A stretch of DNA of 64,000 nt from Pontixanthobacter aquaemixtae (GCF_009827395.1 NZ_WTYX01000002.1:310001-374000); one strand, 5' to 3'. Counted from the first letter of the stretch, positions 8,539 to 17,914 are shown. Numbers and translations: made by a program. Notes: generated by a model not told the origin, from the sequence alone.

Positions 8539-9540
8539 ATGGGCAAGCAAAGCCCGGATAACAAAAATCAATCCAGCACATCGCCTCGTCTGGTCCCCGA
8601 AACCGGTGCGACCAAGGACGGTGTGCCGCTGTCATTTAACCGCCCGCCTGCGCCCGATCTGGAGCCTTGGCTGGGCCGGATCATGGTCGCTGTTGCGCAT
8701 GCGCCTGACTCTACGGTCGATAGCGGATTGTTGTGCAATGATGCAGGCTATGTGCGCACGGCGATTGGCGTCGACTGGACTGTAGAGACCGCTGATGGCG
8801 AGCTCGAAATCCGCGACGAGACCTTCCTCTGCGGGCAGCATTCCAAAGCGATGCCGCTCAAATTTGCAGGCGGGATCAAAGTCGCCGGCTTCATGCTGCG
8901 GCCCGGCGCAATCCGCGCCTTATGGGGTAAGGATGACGGGAAGCTCGTTGACCGGATCAAGCCGATGGAATTCGTCGGCGTTGCGGACGAGGAACTGACC
9001 GGGCTTCATACACCCGATATTTCGCCCGAAGACTGGTTGCTTTCCATCGAGAACTGGCTGCGGACGATGATCGCGCAAAAGGGCCTGCCGGTGCCAGAGC
9101 AATTGTCACAGCGTTTCGAAGAAGCAAGCTTTGCCGATCCGAACCAGTCGATCAACGAATTTGCCGATGCCAACAATGTCACCGCGCGCACGCTGCAGCG
9201 GATCATCAAACGCGATTTCGGCCTGACGCCCAAGCAGGTTATGCGGCGCGCGCGGACGCTCGATCTGGCAGCGCGGCTATGCGGCGTCGCAGACGAGGAA
9301 GAGGAAGAGGAAATGTATCTCCGCTTCTTCGACCAATCGCATCAAATCCGCGAATTTATCGCCTTTTTCGGCATGACCCCGCGCCAGTTCATGACCGACC
9401 GGCAAGGCTTGCTGACGCTGAGTCTGGAAATCCGCCAGGCACGGCGGTTGGAATTGCTCGACCGGGTCGCGCCCGACGCGGTGCGCCCCTGGATGCGCGA
9501 CCCGCTATTGCCTGCTTCCGGAGAACGTTCGGTCAGTTAG
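8539..9540 (+). CDS. AraC-type helix-turn-helix regulator (third, divergent member)
   Basis: Protein of 333 residues with an uncharacterised N-terminal ~190 residues and an AraC-type DNA-binding domain near residues 225-305 (FADANNVTARTLQRIIKRDFG and GLTPKQVMRRARTLDL). An acidic insert, EEEEEE, lies between the two helix-turn-helix halves. The ATG at 8539 is chosen over an in-frame TTG at 8533 because AGGGA lies eight bases before it. It is transcribed away from hisN and is more distant from the two AraC genes at 4.4-6.3 kb than those are from each other. Confidence 0.85.
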   Translation: MGKQSPDNKNQSSTSPRLVPETGATKDGVPLSFNRPPAPDLEPWLGRIMVAVAHAPDSTVDSGLLCNDAGYVRTAIGVDWTVETADGELEIRDETFLCGQHSKAMPLKFAGGIKVAGFMLRPGAIRALWGKDDGKLVDRIKPMEFVGVADEELTGLHTPDISPEDWLLSIENWLRTMIAQKGLPVPEQLSQRFEEASFADPNQSINEFADANNVTARTLQRIIKRDFGLTPKQVMRRARTLDLAARLCGVADEEEEEEMYLRFFDQSHQIREFIAFFGMTPRQFMTDRQGLLTLSLEIRQARRLELLDRVAPDAVRPWMRDPLLPASGERSVS

Positions 9541-9550
9541 GCCCGGGCGA

Positions 9551-10486
9551 TCAATCGAACAAAGAGCTGACCGAGCTTTCATCGGCAATCCGGCTGACCG
9601 CTTCGCCGATCAACGGCGCCATTGCCAATATGCGGATTTTCGCAGCGTCCTGCGCCGCGTCCGACGGCAAGATCGTGTCGGAAATAACCAGTTCGGTCAG
9701 CGCCGATTCCTCGACCCGTGCGACCGCGCCGCCCGACAGTACGCCATGCGTAATATAGGCTGCGACGCTTTTCGCGCCCTGATCGAGCAGCGCCTGCGCC
9801 GCGTTGCACAAAGTGCCGCCTGAATCGACAATATCGTCAATCAGGATGCAGTGACGCCCTTTAACGTCACCAATGATGTTCATCACTTCGGACTCGCCCG
9901 GGCGATCGCGGCGTTTGTCGACGATCGCGAGCGGGGCATTGTCGAGCCGTTTGGCCAGCGCGCGCGCGCGAACCACACCGCCAACATCGGGCGATACAAC
10001 CATCAGATCCTGATCGCCATAACGCGCCTGAATATCCGCCGCCATCACCGGCGCGGCATAGAGATTGTCGGTCGGAATATCGAAGAAGCCCTGAATCTGC
10101 CCGGCATGCAAATCGACCGACAGCACGCGATCCGCGCCGGCTTCGGTAATCAGATTGGCCACCAGCTTTGCCGAAATCGGCGTGCGCGGGCCGGGTTTGC
10201 GATCCTGCCGGGCATAACCGAAATAGGGAACCACAGCGGTAATCCGGCGCGCCGAGGCGCGGCGCAGCGCGTCGATGCAGATCAGCAATTCCATCAGATT
10301 GTCATTGGCGGGAAAGCTGGTCGATTGCAGAACGAACACGTCTTCGCCGCGGACATTTTCGTGTATCTCGACGAAAATCTCTTCATCTGCAAAGCGGCGC
10401 ACGCTGACATCGCACAGCGGCATTTCGAGATAGGCTGCAACCGCCCGTGCCAAAGGGAGGTTCGAATTGGCGGCCATGATTTTCAT
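9551..10486 (-). CDS. prs: Ribose-phosphate pyrophosphokinase
   Basis: Makes PRPP from ribose 5-phosphate and ATP for purine, pyrimidine, histidine and NAD synthesis. 311 residues, the normal length. The PRPP-binding loop [11 protein letters not shown], the catalytic flexible-loop region KRRDRPGE and the conserved [13 protein letters not shown] are present. It converges with the AraC-type gene, with ten bases between the stop codons, and sits near apt and purEK users of PRPP only in the broad sense of this window. Confidence 0.97.
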   Translation of the reverse strand: MKIMAANSNLPLARAVAAYLEMPLCDVSVRRFADEEIFVEIHENVRGEDVFVLQSTSFPANDNLMELLICIDALRRASARRITAVVPYFGYARQDRKPGPRTPISAKLVANLITEAGADRVLSVDLHAGQIQGFFDIPTDNLYAAPVMAADIQARYGDQDLMVVSPDVGGVVRARALAKRLDNAPLAIVDKRRDRPGESEVMNIIGDVKGRHCILIDDIVDSGGTLCNAAQALLDQGAKSVAAYITHGVLSGGAVARVEESALTELVISDTILPSDAAQDAAKIRILAMAPLIGEAVSRIADESSVSSLFD

Positions 10487-10600
10487 GCGACTATATCCCC
10501 GATCTGCATGCAGTCGCGCGGCGAATCGCGCAGCGTTGGCTTAGCCAGCGCCATGCGTTTGCAACAGGGGGTAAGCAGCCTTTTCCCAAGCGGGAATCGA

Positions 10601-11590
10601 TCAGCTGATGCGATGTTCGCCTTTGACCCACCGGACAGTGCCCGAGGACGCGCGCATAACCACGCTTTCGGTGGTCATAACTCCGTCGCGGCGGCGCTTT
10701 ACCCCATCGAGCAAGGAACCGCTGGTCACGCCGGTGGCAGCGAAAATACAGTCACCGCTGGCCAGTTCGTCGAGCTTGTAGATCCGGTCGAAATCTTTGT
10801 CTTCGATGCCCCATTTGCGCGCGCGGGCCTTTTCGTCTTCGTTGCGGAAAACAAGCCGCCCGTTGAACTGCCCGCCGACGCAGCGCAGCGCGGCTGCTGC
10901 CAGCACGCCTTCAGGGGCGCCGCCTTGGCCCATATACATGTCGATTGTGGTGTCTTCATCGGTCACCGCGATGACACCTGCGACATCGCCATCGCCGATC
11001 AGCACCACGCCGCAGCCAAGGCCGCGCAATTCCGCGATCAGATCGGCATGGCGCGGTCGATCAAGCACGCACACTATGATGTCGGAAGGCGAAACACCCT
11101 TGGCCTTTGCGACCGCTTCGACATTCTCTGTCGGGCTTTTCGCAAGATCGATGATCCCTTCGGGATAGCCCGGGCCAACCGCCAGTTTGTCCATATAAGT
11201 GTCCGGCGCGTTGAGCAGGCAGCCCTCTTCTGCGGCAGCCAGCACAGCGAGCGAGTTTGGCCCGGCTTTCGCAGTGATCGTGGTTCCTTCAAGCGGATCG
11301 AGCGCGATATCGATCTTGGGACCTTTGCCCGGCGCGCCGCCTACTTTTTCACCAATATAGAGCATCGGCGCTTCATCGCGTTCGCCCTCGCCGATGACCA
11401 CGGTGCCATCCATATACAGTTCGTCGAATGCTTTGCGCATCGCCTCGACCGCGGCGGCATCGGCGGCTTTTTCGTCGCCGCGCCCGATAAGCTTGGAAGC
11501 AGCAACCGCGGCCGCTTCGGTCACGCGGACCATTTCCAATACGAGGACGCGATCAAGAGTTTGGCTGGCGGAAACTTTGGAAGTGTTCAT
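10601..11590 (-). CDS. glpX: Class II fructose-1,6-bisphosphatase
   Basis: GlpX-type, metal-dependent hydrolysis of fructose 1,6-bisphosphate in gluconeogenesis; 329 residues. Diagnostic stretches include VIGEGERDEAPMLYIGE, IDIALDPLEGTTI (metal-binding DPLEGT) and YMGQGGAPEG. In many alphaproteobacteria glpX follows hom directly; here a gene on the opposite strand lies between them. Confidence 0.96.
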   Translation of the reverse strand: MNTSKVSASQTLDRVLVLEMVRVTEAAAVAASKLIGRGDEKAADAAAVEAMRKAFDELYMDGTVVIGEGERDEAPMLYIGEKVGGAPGKGPKIDIALDPLEGTTITAKAGPNSLAVLAAAEEGCLLNAPDTYMDKLAVGPGYPEGIIDLAKSPTENVEAVAKAKGVSPSDIIVCVLDRPRHADLIAELRGLGCGVVLIGDGDVAGVIAVTDEDTTIDMYMGQGGAPEGVLAAAALRCVGGQFNGRLVFRNEDEKARARKWGIEDKDFDRIYKLDELASGDCIFAATGVTSGSLLDGVKRRRDGVMTTESVVMRASSGTVRWVKGEHRIS

Positions 11591-11669
11591 GGTGAATTCA
11601 GTCCCTGTAGGGTGCTTACGCGTTTGAGTGATGGGCTTTGTTCGAAGCGCTTAGACAGGGAGTGTTGCA

Positions 11670-12278
11670 TTGTCGAGAAGCGCGCTGCGGATTGCGGCAT
11701 CGGGCATGGCTATGCTGGTTTTGACGCTGCACGCATCCACCGCTGCACAAGACCGGCCGATCACCGCCGAACAGGTTATAAAGAATGCCGAAGCCGCCTA
11801 TGGCCCGCCGGCCCCGAAACCGAAATGCGAAGAGGCAACGGGCGATGAAATCGTGGTCTGTGCCGAAGAACAGGACCAGTCGCAGTTCCGCGTCAAATCG
11901 AGCAGCGAGCTCGACCCGACATCCGAAGAAGCGATCGATGACGGCGTGCCGCGCGCGCCCGATGTCGGCGGGCCGGGGATATTTACCGGGCCGGCAACCG
12001 TTGGCGGGCTTTGTTTCATCCCGCCTTGCCCGAAAGAGGCTGCATTGATCATCGATGTTACCGCTTTGCCCGAGGCACCGCCCGGATCGGATGCGGACAG
12101 GATCGCGAGGGGATTACCGCCTTTGGGCGACGAATCAGGCCCCGTCGGGTCGGTCGCCAATCCGGTCACTTCAGCCGGTGATGCTGATGCTGATGCTGCC
12201 CAACAATCGGGCGAAGAAGCTATTCTTCCAGAATCTTCATCACCAGCGGAGGAGCAGTCAGACTCTCCGATCCGCTGA
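11670..12278 (+). CDS. Exported proline- and acid-rich protein of unknown function
   Basis: I do not recognise a domain. A signal peptide is clear (SRSALRIAASGMAMLVLT...STAA, about 26 residues). The mature part is Pro-, Asp- and Glu-rich, with four cysteines near PKCEEATGDEIVVC and GGLCFIPPCPKE. The TTG at 11670 is favoured by an AGGGAG ribosome-binding site; an in-frame ATG at 11706 would cut into the signal peptide. Its last 59 bases run antisense through the 3' end of hom, an unusually long convergent overlap. Confidence 0.7.
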   Translation: MSRSALRIAASGMAMLVLTLHASTAAQDRPITAEQVIKNAEAAYGPPAPKPKCEEATGDEIVVCAEEQDQSQFRVKSSSELDPTSEEAIDDGVPRAPDVGGPGIFTGPATVGGLCFIPPCPKEAALIIDVTALPEAPPGSDADRIARGLPPLGDESGPVGSVANPVTSAGDADADAAQQSGEEAILPESSSPAEEQSDSPIR

Positions 12279-13530
12279 GCAGTTCGACAGCTTTGCTGAC
12301 CCCGCTTTCTGGCCCGTCATGGGTGACCATGGCGACCAGAACTTCGCCGCCATCATTGGCGCGGCCTTGCTGGATCAGGCTTTCGATCGACACATCGGCA
12401 TCGCGCATGGCTGCGGTGATCTCTGCCAGAACGCCCGGCTTGTCGGTGACGGTGAAACGCAGATAGGTCTGGCCGACCCGCCCGCCCGATTCCGCAGGCT
12501 GCATAGCCACAAGTTCGCCGCTGGGGACCGAGAATGGCGCGCCGATTTCTCCGCGCGCAACGTCGATCAAATCGGCAACGACCGCGCTGGCTGTCGGGCC
12601 ATCGCCCGCGCCTGCACCCTGGAACAGCAAGCGCCCGGCAAAATTGCCCTCGGCCACGACCGCATTGGTTGCGCCGGTGACATGGGCCAGCGGGTGCCCT
12701 TTGGGCACAAGGCACGGCTTGACCTGTTGCAGCAGGACCGGCGCGGCAGCATCCCCCATTTCGATATCGGCCATCCCGATCAGGCGGATCACATATCCCA
12801 GCGCATCGGCTTGCGCGATATCTGCTGCCCGGACGCGCGAAATCCCTTCGCAATCCACCGAGTCAAAATCGATATGCGCACCGAACCCGACTGCCGCGAG
12901 AATGGCCAGCTTGTGCGCGGCATCGACGCCTTCAATATCGAATGTCGGATCGGCTTCGGCATAACCGAGTTCCTGCGCATCTTTCAGCGTGCTGGAAAAA
13001 TCCGCGCCGGTCGCTTCCATGGTGGACAGGATGTAATTCGCAGTGCCGTTGAGAATGCCGTAGATCTGCTCGATCGCGTTGGCAGCCGCGCCTTCGCGCA
13101 GGCCCTTGATCACGGGAATACCGCCCGCCACAGCGGCTTCGAATTTTAGCGAAACTCCGGCGCTTTCCGCTGCACTGGCCAGCTCCATTCCGTGATGCGC
13201 GATCATGGCCTTGTTCGCCGTTACCAGATTTTTCCCCGCATCGATCGCATTGCGCGCAAGCGCCAAGGCTGGCCCGTCAGAACCGCCAACCAGCTCGACC
13301 ACCACATCCACATCATCGCGCGCCGCCATCGCGGTCATATCATCTTCCCAGGCATAGGGAGACAGATCGATCCCGCGATCGCGCGAGCGGTCACGTGCGC
13401 TGACCGAAACAATTTCCAATTCGCGCCCCGAGCGCGCGCTGACCAGATCGCGGTTCGATTCGAGCAGGCGAATAACCCCCGCGCCCACGGTGCCCAGTCC
13501 GGCAAGTGCAATTCTGAGAGGTTGGGCCAC
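12220..13530 (-). CDS. hom: Homoserine dehydrogenase
   Basis: NAD(P)-dependent reduction of aspartate semialdehyde to homoserine, the branch point to threonine and methionine. 436 residues: Rossmann fold (LAGLGTVGAGVIRLL), catalytic domain with GILNGTANYIL and EADPTFDIEGVDAAHK, and a C-terminal ACT domain (TVTDKPGVLAEITAAM). The start is GTG with AAGGA seven bases upstream. The ACT domain suggests feedback control, as known for the family. The final 59 bases overlap the convergent exported-protein gene. Confidence 0.97.
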   Translation of the reverse strand: MAQPLRIALAGLGTVGAGVIRLLESNRDLVSARSGRELEIVSVSARDRSRDRGIDLSPYAWEDDMTAMAARDDVDVVVELVGGSDGPALALARNAIDAGKNLVTANKAMIAHHGMELASAAESAGVSLKFEAAVAGGIPVIKGLREGAAANAIEQIYGILNGTANYILSTMEATGADFSSTLKDAQELGYAEADPTFDIEGVDAAHKLAILAAVGFGAHIDFDSVDCEGISRVRAADIAQADALGYVIRLIGMADIEMGDAAAPVLLQQVKPCLVPKGHPLAHVTGATNAVVAEGNFAGRLLFQGAGAGDGPTASAVVADLIDVARGEIGAPFSVPSGELVAMQPAESGGRVGQTYLRFTVTDKPGVLAEITAAMRDADVSIESLIQQGRANDGGEVLVAMVTHDGPESGVSKAVELLSGSESLTAPPLVMKILEE

Positions 13531-13553
13531 GGGATTGTCCTTATGTGTTACGA

Positions 13554-13970
13554 TTATTCGGAGAGCGCTTTGCGCACACTGTCTGGAATGGGCGGCGATT
13601 TGCCGGTTTCGAGCGAAACATGCACATTGACCAGTTCGATTTCGGCGCGCAGATCATCGCCCGCGGCATCCACATCGGGGCCGGCCCCGTGCAATTCGAT
13701 CCGCGTCGTCATGCTCGAATTGCCGAACCGCGTCGTTCGCGCACGGCCTTCAATCACTTCATTGGCGCGGATAGGTTTGCGGAAATCGACCTCTGCATGG
13801 GCGACATGGAATTCCAGCGCTCCCTCGCCAGACACGCGTATTTGCCTGTCGTTCCAATACTCGCTGACCACCAGATCCGCATAGTCAAGATAGCGGGCAT
13901 TGAAGACAACGCCCTGCGTGTCGATTTCCGGATAGCGGACTTTGAACCGGTAAGTGAATGGCTTGGTCAT
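13554..13970 (-). CDS. Hotdog-fold acyl-CoA thioesterase (YbgC/4-hydroxybenzoyl-CoA type)
   Basis: 138-residue thioesterase of the 4HBT family. The signature YPEIDTQGVVFNARYLDYADL contains the catalytic Asp region near residue 17, followed by ...VAHAEVDFRKPIRANEVIEG. It hydrolyses acyl-CoA thioesters; the substrate cannot be assigned. It lies 23 bases upstream of hom and is probably in the same transcript. Confidence 0.87.
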   Translation of the reverse strand: MTKPFTYRFKVRYPEIDTQGVVFNARYLDYADLVVSEYWNDRQIRVSGEGALEFHVAHAEVDFRKPIRANEVIEGRARTTRFGNSSMTTRIELHGAGPDVDAAGDDLRAEIELVNVHVSLETGKSPPIPDSVRKALSE

Positions 13971-14027
13971 AGCCGCGCAATAGACGCGGTTGGCAGCGCA
14001 TTGGAACCACTTATTCTAACGTTTGCA

Positions 14028-14906
14028 CTAGCTCCGGTTGCGCGGACATGGCCCCAATTGCTCGCGAACGAAACGATAATCGGTTTGGGCCTGGCTTCGC
14101 GAAGCTGCGTCGCCTGAAAGGAACGCAGTTTGCGGCAAACCGGCAGGCAGGAAACAGGCAAGCCGGTACCAATCCAGCGTATTGGGCTGTGGCGGAAGGG
14201 CTGCCTGATCGACAATGTCCGACCACGAAACGCCCCAGACGGTCGTTTGACCCGGACGGCGAATCACGCTGATCGAAACGGGTCCGTCACTTTCGGTTGA
14301 GAGGAACAGCTGCGTTTCCGATTCTCCTGCGAGGTTTCCGGGGATCGATAGAATGTCGCGGATTCCCGTAATCGCAGGCGCCGCATCGGGCCTGACCAAT
14401 TCGGCCAGAACACCGCGCAACCGCGTTTCCAGGGGCTCGCTCCACAGCAACTGCGAAGAGCGCGTTACAAGCTGGATTTCACCCGGCCGACCGGCCACGG
14501 GTCTTGCAAAGATCAGGACATCGCGCTTCTTCAGCTTGGGTGCGCGACCTTTGGCATCACGGGGCACATCAACCAGATAGGTCAGCGATTCACCGACAGC
14601 GGCGCGCCCTGATAATAGTGCGCCGGTACGCGCTTCTATATAAAGCCTGACATGGCCCGGCTGAAGCCCGGGCGAGCGCTCCGGCTCAAGCTCGGCCTGC
14701 TTGCGAATCTGTGCCCGCAATACAATTTCAGCCTGATCCGCAAGGTCCATCAGATCGGCATAAGTTTCGGCTTGAAACGTTAATTCTTCCTGCGCTGAAA
14801 CCGCCGGGATAGCGACCAGCAACGCAGTTACAAGCCCGAAAGCGAGCGCGATCTTTGGTTTTTTATGAAATAGTTTCAAATCTTTATTCCATTTCCGATC
14901 CATCAT
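14028..14906 (-). CDS. Exported protein of unknown function
   Basis: 292 residues. A charged N-terminus (MMDRKWNKDLKLFHKK) precedes a hydrophobic segment (ALAFGLVTALLVAIPAVSA), giving a signal peptide or anchor with likely cleavage after VSA. The rest resembles a periplasmic beta-rich protein, with RLYIEARTGALLSG and GESLTYLVDVPRDAKG. There is no enzyme motif I can name. Divergent from tonB, with 257 bp between; that gap shows a short CAGCT/AGCTG inverted repeat at 15095-15109 but no promoter I would defend. Confidence 0.6.
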   Translation of the reverse strand: MMDRKWNKDLKLFHKKPKIALAFGLVTALLVAIPAVSAQEELTFQAETYADLMDLADQAEIVLRAQIRKQAELEPERSPGLQPGHVRLYIEARTGALLSGRAAVGESLTYLVDVPRDAKGRAPKLKKRDVLIFARPVAGRPGEIQLVTRSSQLLWSEPLETRLRGVLAELVRPDAAPAITGIRDILSIPGNLAGESETQLFLSTESDGPVSISVIRRPGQTTVWGVSWSDIVDQAALPPQPNTLDWYRLACFLPAGLPQTAFLSGDAASRSQAQTDYRFVREQLGPCPRNRS

Positions 14907-15163
14907 CGAATCAAGCGGCTACGGTGCCTCTTGGCGGGCCACCTGTGAATCTGGCGTTAACCCATAAAGCGTTTGCTTGCGCTTCGCATCCTAGCTAAGA
15001 ACGCAAAAATGCTGGGGACGCTACAACAAAACATCCTTTGCACGTTCGCTTGACTCGAAGGGTCGGGCAGGTGAACAATCTGAACACTACAAGGCAGCTG
15101 ATTGAGCTGTCTTCGAATGAGCAGCCGGGTACTTATCCGGCGTAAATGGAGTGATGCGACTGA

Positions 15164-15919
15164 ATGGCCTACGCTGACCAACAGATGAGCAATAATAGAG
15201 TTATTGCACTGATCCTTGTGGCGTTGATTCATATCGTTCTTGGCTATGCGCTCGTTACTGGACTTGCCTATGAGGCGTTTCAGGAAGCAGTGGAACGCGT
15301 AACCACGGTTGATGTTGATGAGCCCGAGCCAGAAGAGCCCGAAGATGAGCCACCACCACCGGAAGAAGTTCCGGAAACTGTGCCCCCGCCATTTGTGCCT
15401 CCGCCGCAGCTAAACCTGCCTACCGAGCGGACGCCAACACCGAGTCCTTCGGAAATTCCACCGCGGTCCGACGTTTCGCGGACTCCGAACAAAACTTGCC
15501 CTGACGGATCGGTTGTGGCTGCTACGGCAGCTTGCGGCCCCGCGACCAAGCGTTGTCCTGACGGAACCGTTGTTCCCGTTGCCAACGCTTGTCCGGAACC
15601 GCCACCACCGCCGCCAAAGTTCCAACCAAAGGACCCGACTCCACGGGGGAGCCCTGGCAATTGGGCAAGCACGCGTGACTATCCATCGCGTGCCCTGCGT
15701 GAAGAACGCGAAGGTGTAACCCGCTTCCGCGTCAATGTCGGAGCCAATGGCCGCGTAACCAACTGCACGGTCACCGGTTCCAGTGGACATAGCGATCTCG
15801 ACCAAGAGACGTGTAAGCTCGTTACACGGCGCGGTCGCTTCAACCCTGCAACCAACGGTGATGGCAACGATGTTGCCGGAACATGGAGCAGCGCCGTCCG
15901 CTGGCAGATACCGCAATAA
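15164..15919 (+). CDS. tonB: TonB-family energy transducer with a duplicated Cys motif
   Basis: Couples the proton motive force to outer-membrane receptors. An N-terminal membrane anchor (about residues 12-33, VIALILVALIHIVLGYALV) is followed by a Pro/Glu-rich periplasmic spacer and a C-terminal TonB domain (about residues 165-251, RDYPSRALREEREGVTRFRV). The spacer holds two copies of C-P-D-G-(S/T)-V-V-x5-A-C, Cys112-Cys124 and Cys131-Cys143, which is unusual for a TonB linker and could form disulfide-tied loops. Cys201 and Cys217 lie in the C-terminal domain. It heads the exbB-exbD-exbD cluster. Confidence 0.93.
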   Translation: MAYADQQMSNNRVIALILVALIHIVLGYALVTGLAYEAFQEAVERVTTVDVDEPEPEEPEDEPPPPEEVPETVPPPFVPPPQLNLPTERTPTPSPSEIPPRSDVSRTPNKTCPDGSVVAATAACGPATKRCPDGTVVPVANACPEPPPPPPKFQPKDPTPRGSPGNWASTRDYPSRALREEREGVTRFRVNVGANGRVTNCTVTGSSGHSDLDQETCKLVTRRGRFNPATNGDGNDVAGTWSSAVRWQIPQ

Positions 15920-15925
15920 CAGTTT

Positions 15926-15953
15926 TGGCCGCTCGTCATCTGGCGAGCGGCCA
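15926..15953 (+). promoter_or_regulatory. Stem-loop between tonB and exbB
   Basis: A perfect 10-bp stem: TGGCCGCTCG at 15926-15935 pairs with 15944-15953 around an 8-base loop, seven bases after the tonB stop. No U-run follows, so a partial attenuator or an mRNA-stabilising structure is more likely than a full terminator. Confidence 0.6.
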
Positions 15954-15999
15954 GCCCTGAACCAAATTTTTAAATGCTTCTTCTGAGAGGAACCTCGCA

Positions 16000-16803
16000 A
16001 TGATTATTGAACTACTACAAGCAGCTGCTGACGAAGCTGCACCAAAGAACAGCTTCGGCTTCATCCAAGCCATGGAAGAAGGCGGCCCGATTGCCTGGGC
16101 TATCTTCGGTGTGATGGTTATTATGTCGATCGGATCGTTCTACATCCTGATCACCAAATATCTGGAACAGCGCAAAATCTTCAACCAGTATTCCGATGTG
16201 CAAGGGCCTTTCTGGCGGACAAACTCGCTCAAAGAAGGCGCTACCAAGCTGGAGAAAAACAGCGCATGGCGTCAGCTGGTCGACGATGCTCTCAAAGCTG
16301 ACGACGAGCACGGCAAAATGACCGACAAGCTTGAAGCGCATGACTGGATGCACGGTTCGCTTTCGCGTTCTGAAGCAGCCATCAATGCCAAGCTTGCTGG
16401 CGGCCTTCCGTTCCTGGCTTCGGTTGGTGCGACGGCTCCGTTCGTTGGTCTGCTCGGTACGGTTATCGGTATTTACCGCGCGCTGATCGCGATTGGTCTG
16501 GCCGGTTCGGCATCGATCGATAAAGTGGCCGGCCCGGTTGGTGAGGCCCTGATCATGACCGCGATTGGTCTGCTCGTGGCTGTTCCTGCCGTTCTTGCTT
16601 ACAACTGGCTTTCAGCCCGTAACAAGAAGATCTCCGGCATGCTGAGCGGTTTCTCGACCGACATTCTTGCCTACATCAATTCGAATGGTTCGGTTAAGCC
16701 GGCAACGATGGCTGCACGTGCTCCTGCTAAGGCACCTGCTGGTAAGCCAGCTGCTGCGAAGCCTGCTGCCGGTACTGCTGCTGGCGCCAAGCCGAAAGCC
16801 TGA
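16000..16803 (+). CDS. exbB: ExbB/TolQ-family proton channel
   Basis: Inner-membrane channel component that works with ExbD to energise TonB. 267 residues with three membrane segments (about residues 28-50, 128-152 and 172-195). The conserved core reads LPFLASVGATAPFVGLLGTV and GEALIMTAIGLLVAVPAVLAYN. The last ~35 residues form a low-complexity Ala/Lys/Pro tail (APAKAPAGKPAAAKPAAG) beyond the usual fold. AGAGGA precedes the ATG. Confidence 0.95.
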   Translation: MIIELLQAAADEAAPKNSFGFIQAMEEGGPIAWAIFGVMVIMSIGSFYILITKYLEQRKIFNQYSDVQGPFWRTNSLKEGATKLEKNSAWRQLVDDALKADDEHGKMTDKLEAHDWMHGSLSRSEAAINAKLAGGLPFLASVGATAPFVGLLGTVIGIYRALIAIGLAGSASIDKVAGPVGEALIMTAIGLLVAVPAVLAYNWLSARNKKISGMLSGFSTDILAYINSNGSVKPATMAARAPAKAPAGKPAAAKPAAGTAAGAKPKA

Positions 16804-16813
16804 TCGGGTATTC

Positions 16814-16840
16814 GGGCGGGCCGTATCGCACGGTCCGCCC
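16814..16840 (+). promoter_or_regulatory. Stem-loop between exbB and the first exbD
   Basis: A 10-bp stem with one G-U pair: GGGCGGGCCG at 16814-16823 with 16831-16840 around a 7-base loop, ten bases after the exbB stop. No U-tract. Together with the tonB-exbB hairpin it could set different mRNA levels for TonB, ExbB and ExbD. Confidence 0.55.
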
Positions 16841-16884
16841 ATCCCTGAACCCGAATTGAAACTTTCTCAGGATAGGAATTAGCA

Positions 16885-17418
16885 ATGGCTATTTCAGCAG
16901 GCGGCGGCGGAGAAGAGAAGCCGATGTCAGACATTAACACCACGCCGCTTGTCGACGTGATGTTGGTGCTTCTGATCATCTTTCTCATCGCTGTTCCAGT
17001 CGCAATCCAAACGATCGAAAAGCTGGAGATTCCAATCATGGAGTCGGTGGAATCGAAGGACAAGGTTGAAAACCTGCTTCTTACCGTCAGCACAACCGAT
17101 GCGAATGGAAATAGCGCAGGCGACCCGGGCTATGAAGGTGCCTCACGCCAAGGCGAATGCCGTGTGTATATCAACAACACCACGCTGGTGACATCGCAGG
17201 AACTGTTTGACGAAGCATTCGAGCGTCTTGACGCGATTGTGACGCGTGCAGGCGGCCCCGAAGCTATCGCTCAGCAGCCCGATCTGATCCCGCAGGTTCA
17301 CATCCGCGGTGACATCAACGCACCGTGGCGCTGCGTTGCCGGCACAATCTACAACGTCCAGGTGGCAGGTTATCCTACCGTGGGCTTCATCTCTAACCCG
17401 GTCGATCCCAACGGATAA
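16885..17418 (+). CDS. exbD: ExbD/TolR-family protein (first copy)
   Basis: 177-residue ExbD: a short cytoplasmic N-terminus (MSDINTTPLVDVMLVLLIIF), one membrane helix holding the conserved proton-relay Asp in PLVDVMLVLL, then a periplasmic domain. That domain is longer than in the two following copies and has an insert around DPGYEGASRQGECRVY. AGGA lies upstream of the ATG. It should pair with the upstream ExbB. Confidence 0.93.
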   Translation: MAISAGGGGEEKPMSDINTTPLVDVMLVLLIIFLIAVPVAIQTIEKLEIPIMESVESKDKVENLLLTVSTTDANGNSAGDPGYEGASRQGECRVYINNTTLVTSQELFDEAFERLDAIVTRAGGPEAIAQQPDLIPQVHIRGDINAPWRCVAGTIYNVQVAGYPTVGFISNPVDPNG

Positions 17419-17459
17419 TCGACCCGGTTAGACTGAAACGAATTTAGGAGTAATTCACG

Positions 17460-17891
17460 ATGGCAATGTCAGGCGGAAGCGACGATGGCGAGCCAATGAT
17501 GGAAATCAACACGACGCCGTTGATCGACGTCATGCTGGTTTTGCTCATTATGTTCATCATCACCATCCCGGTTGCAACACACTCGGTCGATATCGATCTT
17601 CCGATTCCGGACAATTCCCCTCCTCCACCGGATATGATCGACCCCGTGCAGAACAAGATCGTTCTGACCGAAGGCAATCAGATCCTGTGGAACGGAACTC
17701 CGATCGACATCAACGAGCTGGTGCGCAATCTGAACACCACCAAGAATATCGATCCGGAACCCGAATTGCAGTTCGAACCCGAACCGACAGCCAGTTACCA
17801 GCTGTCAGCCGAAGTTCTGAACATCATTAAGGGGTCAGGCGTTACACGGTTTGGTTTTGTCGGAAACGAGAAATACCGGACCTGGAACTAA
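17460..17891 (+). CDS. exbD: ExbD/TolR-family protein (second copy)
   Basis: 143 residues, again with MMEINTTPLIDVMLVLLIMF (proton-relay Asp in PLIDVML) and a compact periplasmic domain ending in RFGFVGNEKYRTWN. It shares most landmarks with the third copy (HSVDIDLP, ILWNGT, PELQFEP, RFGFVGNE) and is clearly its paralogue. A strong intrinsic terminator follows. Confidence 0.93.
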   Translation: MAMSGGSDDGEPMMEINTTPLIDVMLVLLIMFIITIPVATHSVDIDLPIPDNSPPPPDMIDPVQNKIVLTEGNQILWNGTPIDINELVRNLNTTKNIDPEPELQFEPEPTASYQLSAEVLNIIKGSGVTRFGFVGNEKYRTWN

Positions 17892-17914
17892 CCGGTTCGA
17901 ACAACCCGAAAGAG

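Noticed and set aside
9851-11848. A 665-codon plus-strand open frame across prs and glpX
   Set aside because: It lies antisense to two clearly recognised genes; its length follows from high G+C codon usage, and its translation resembles no protein family.
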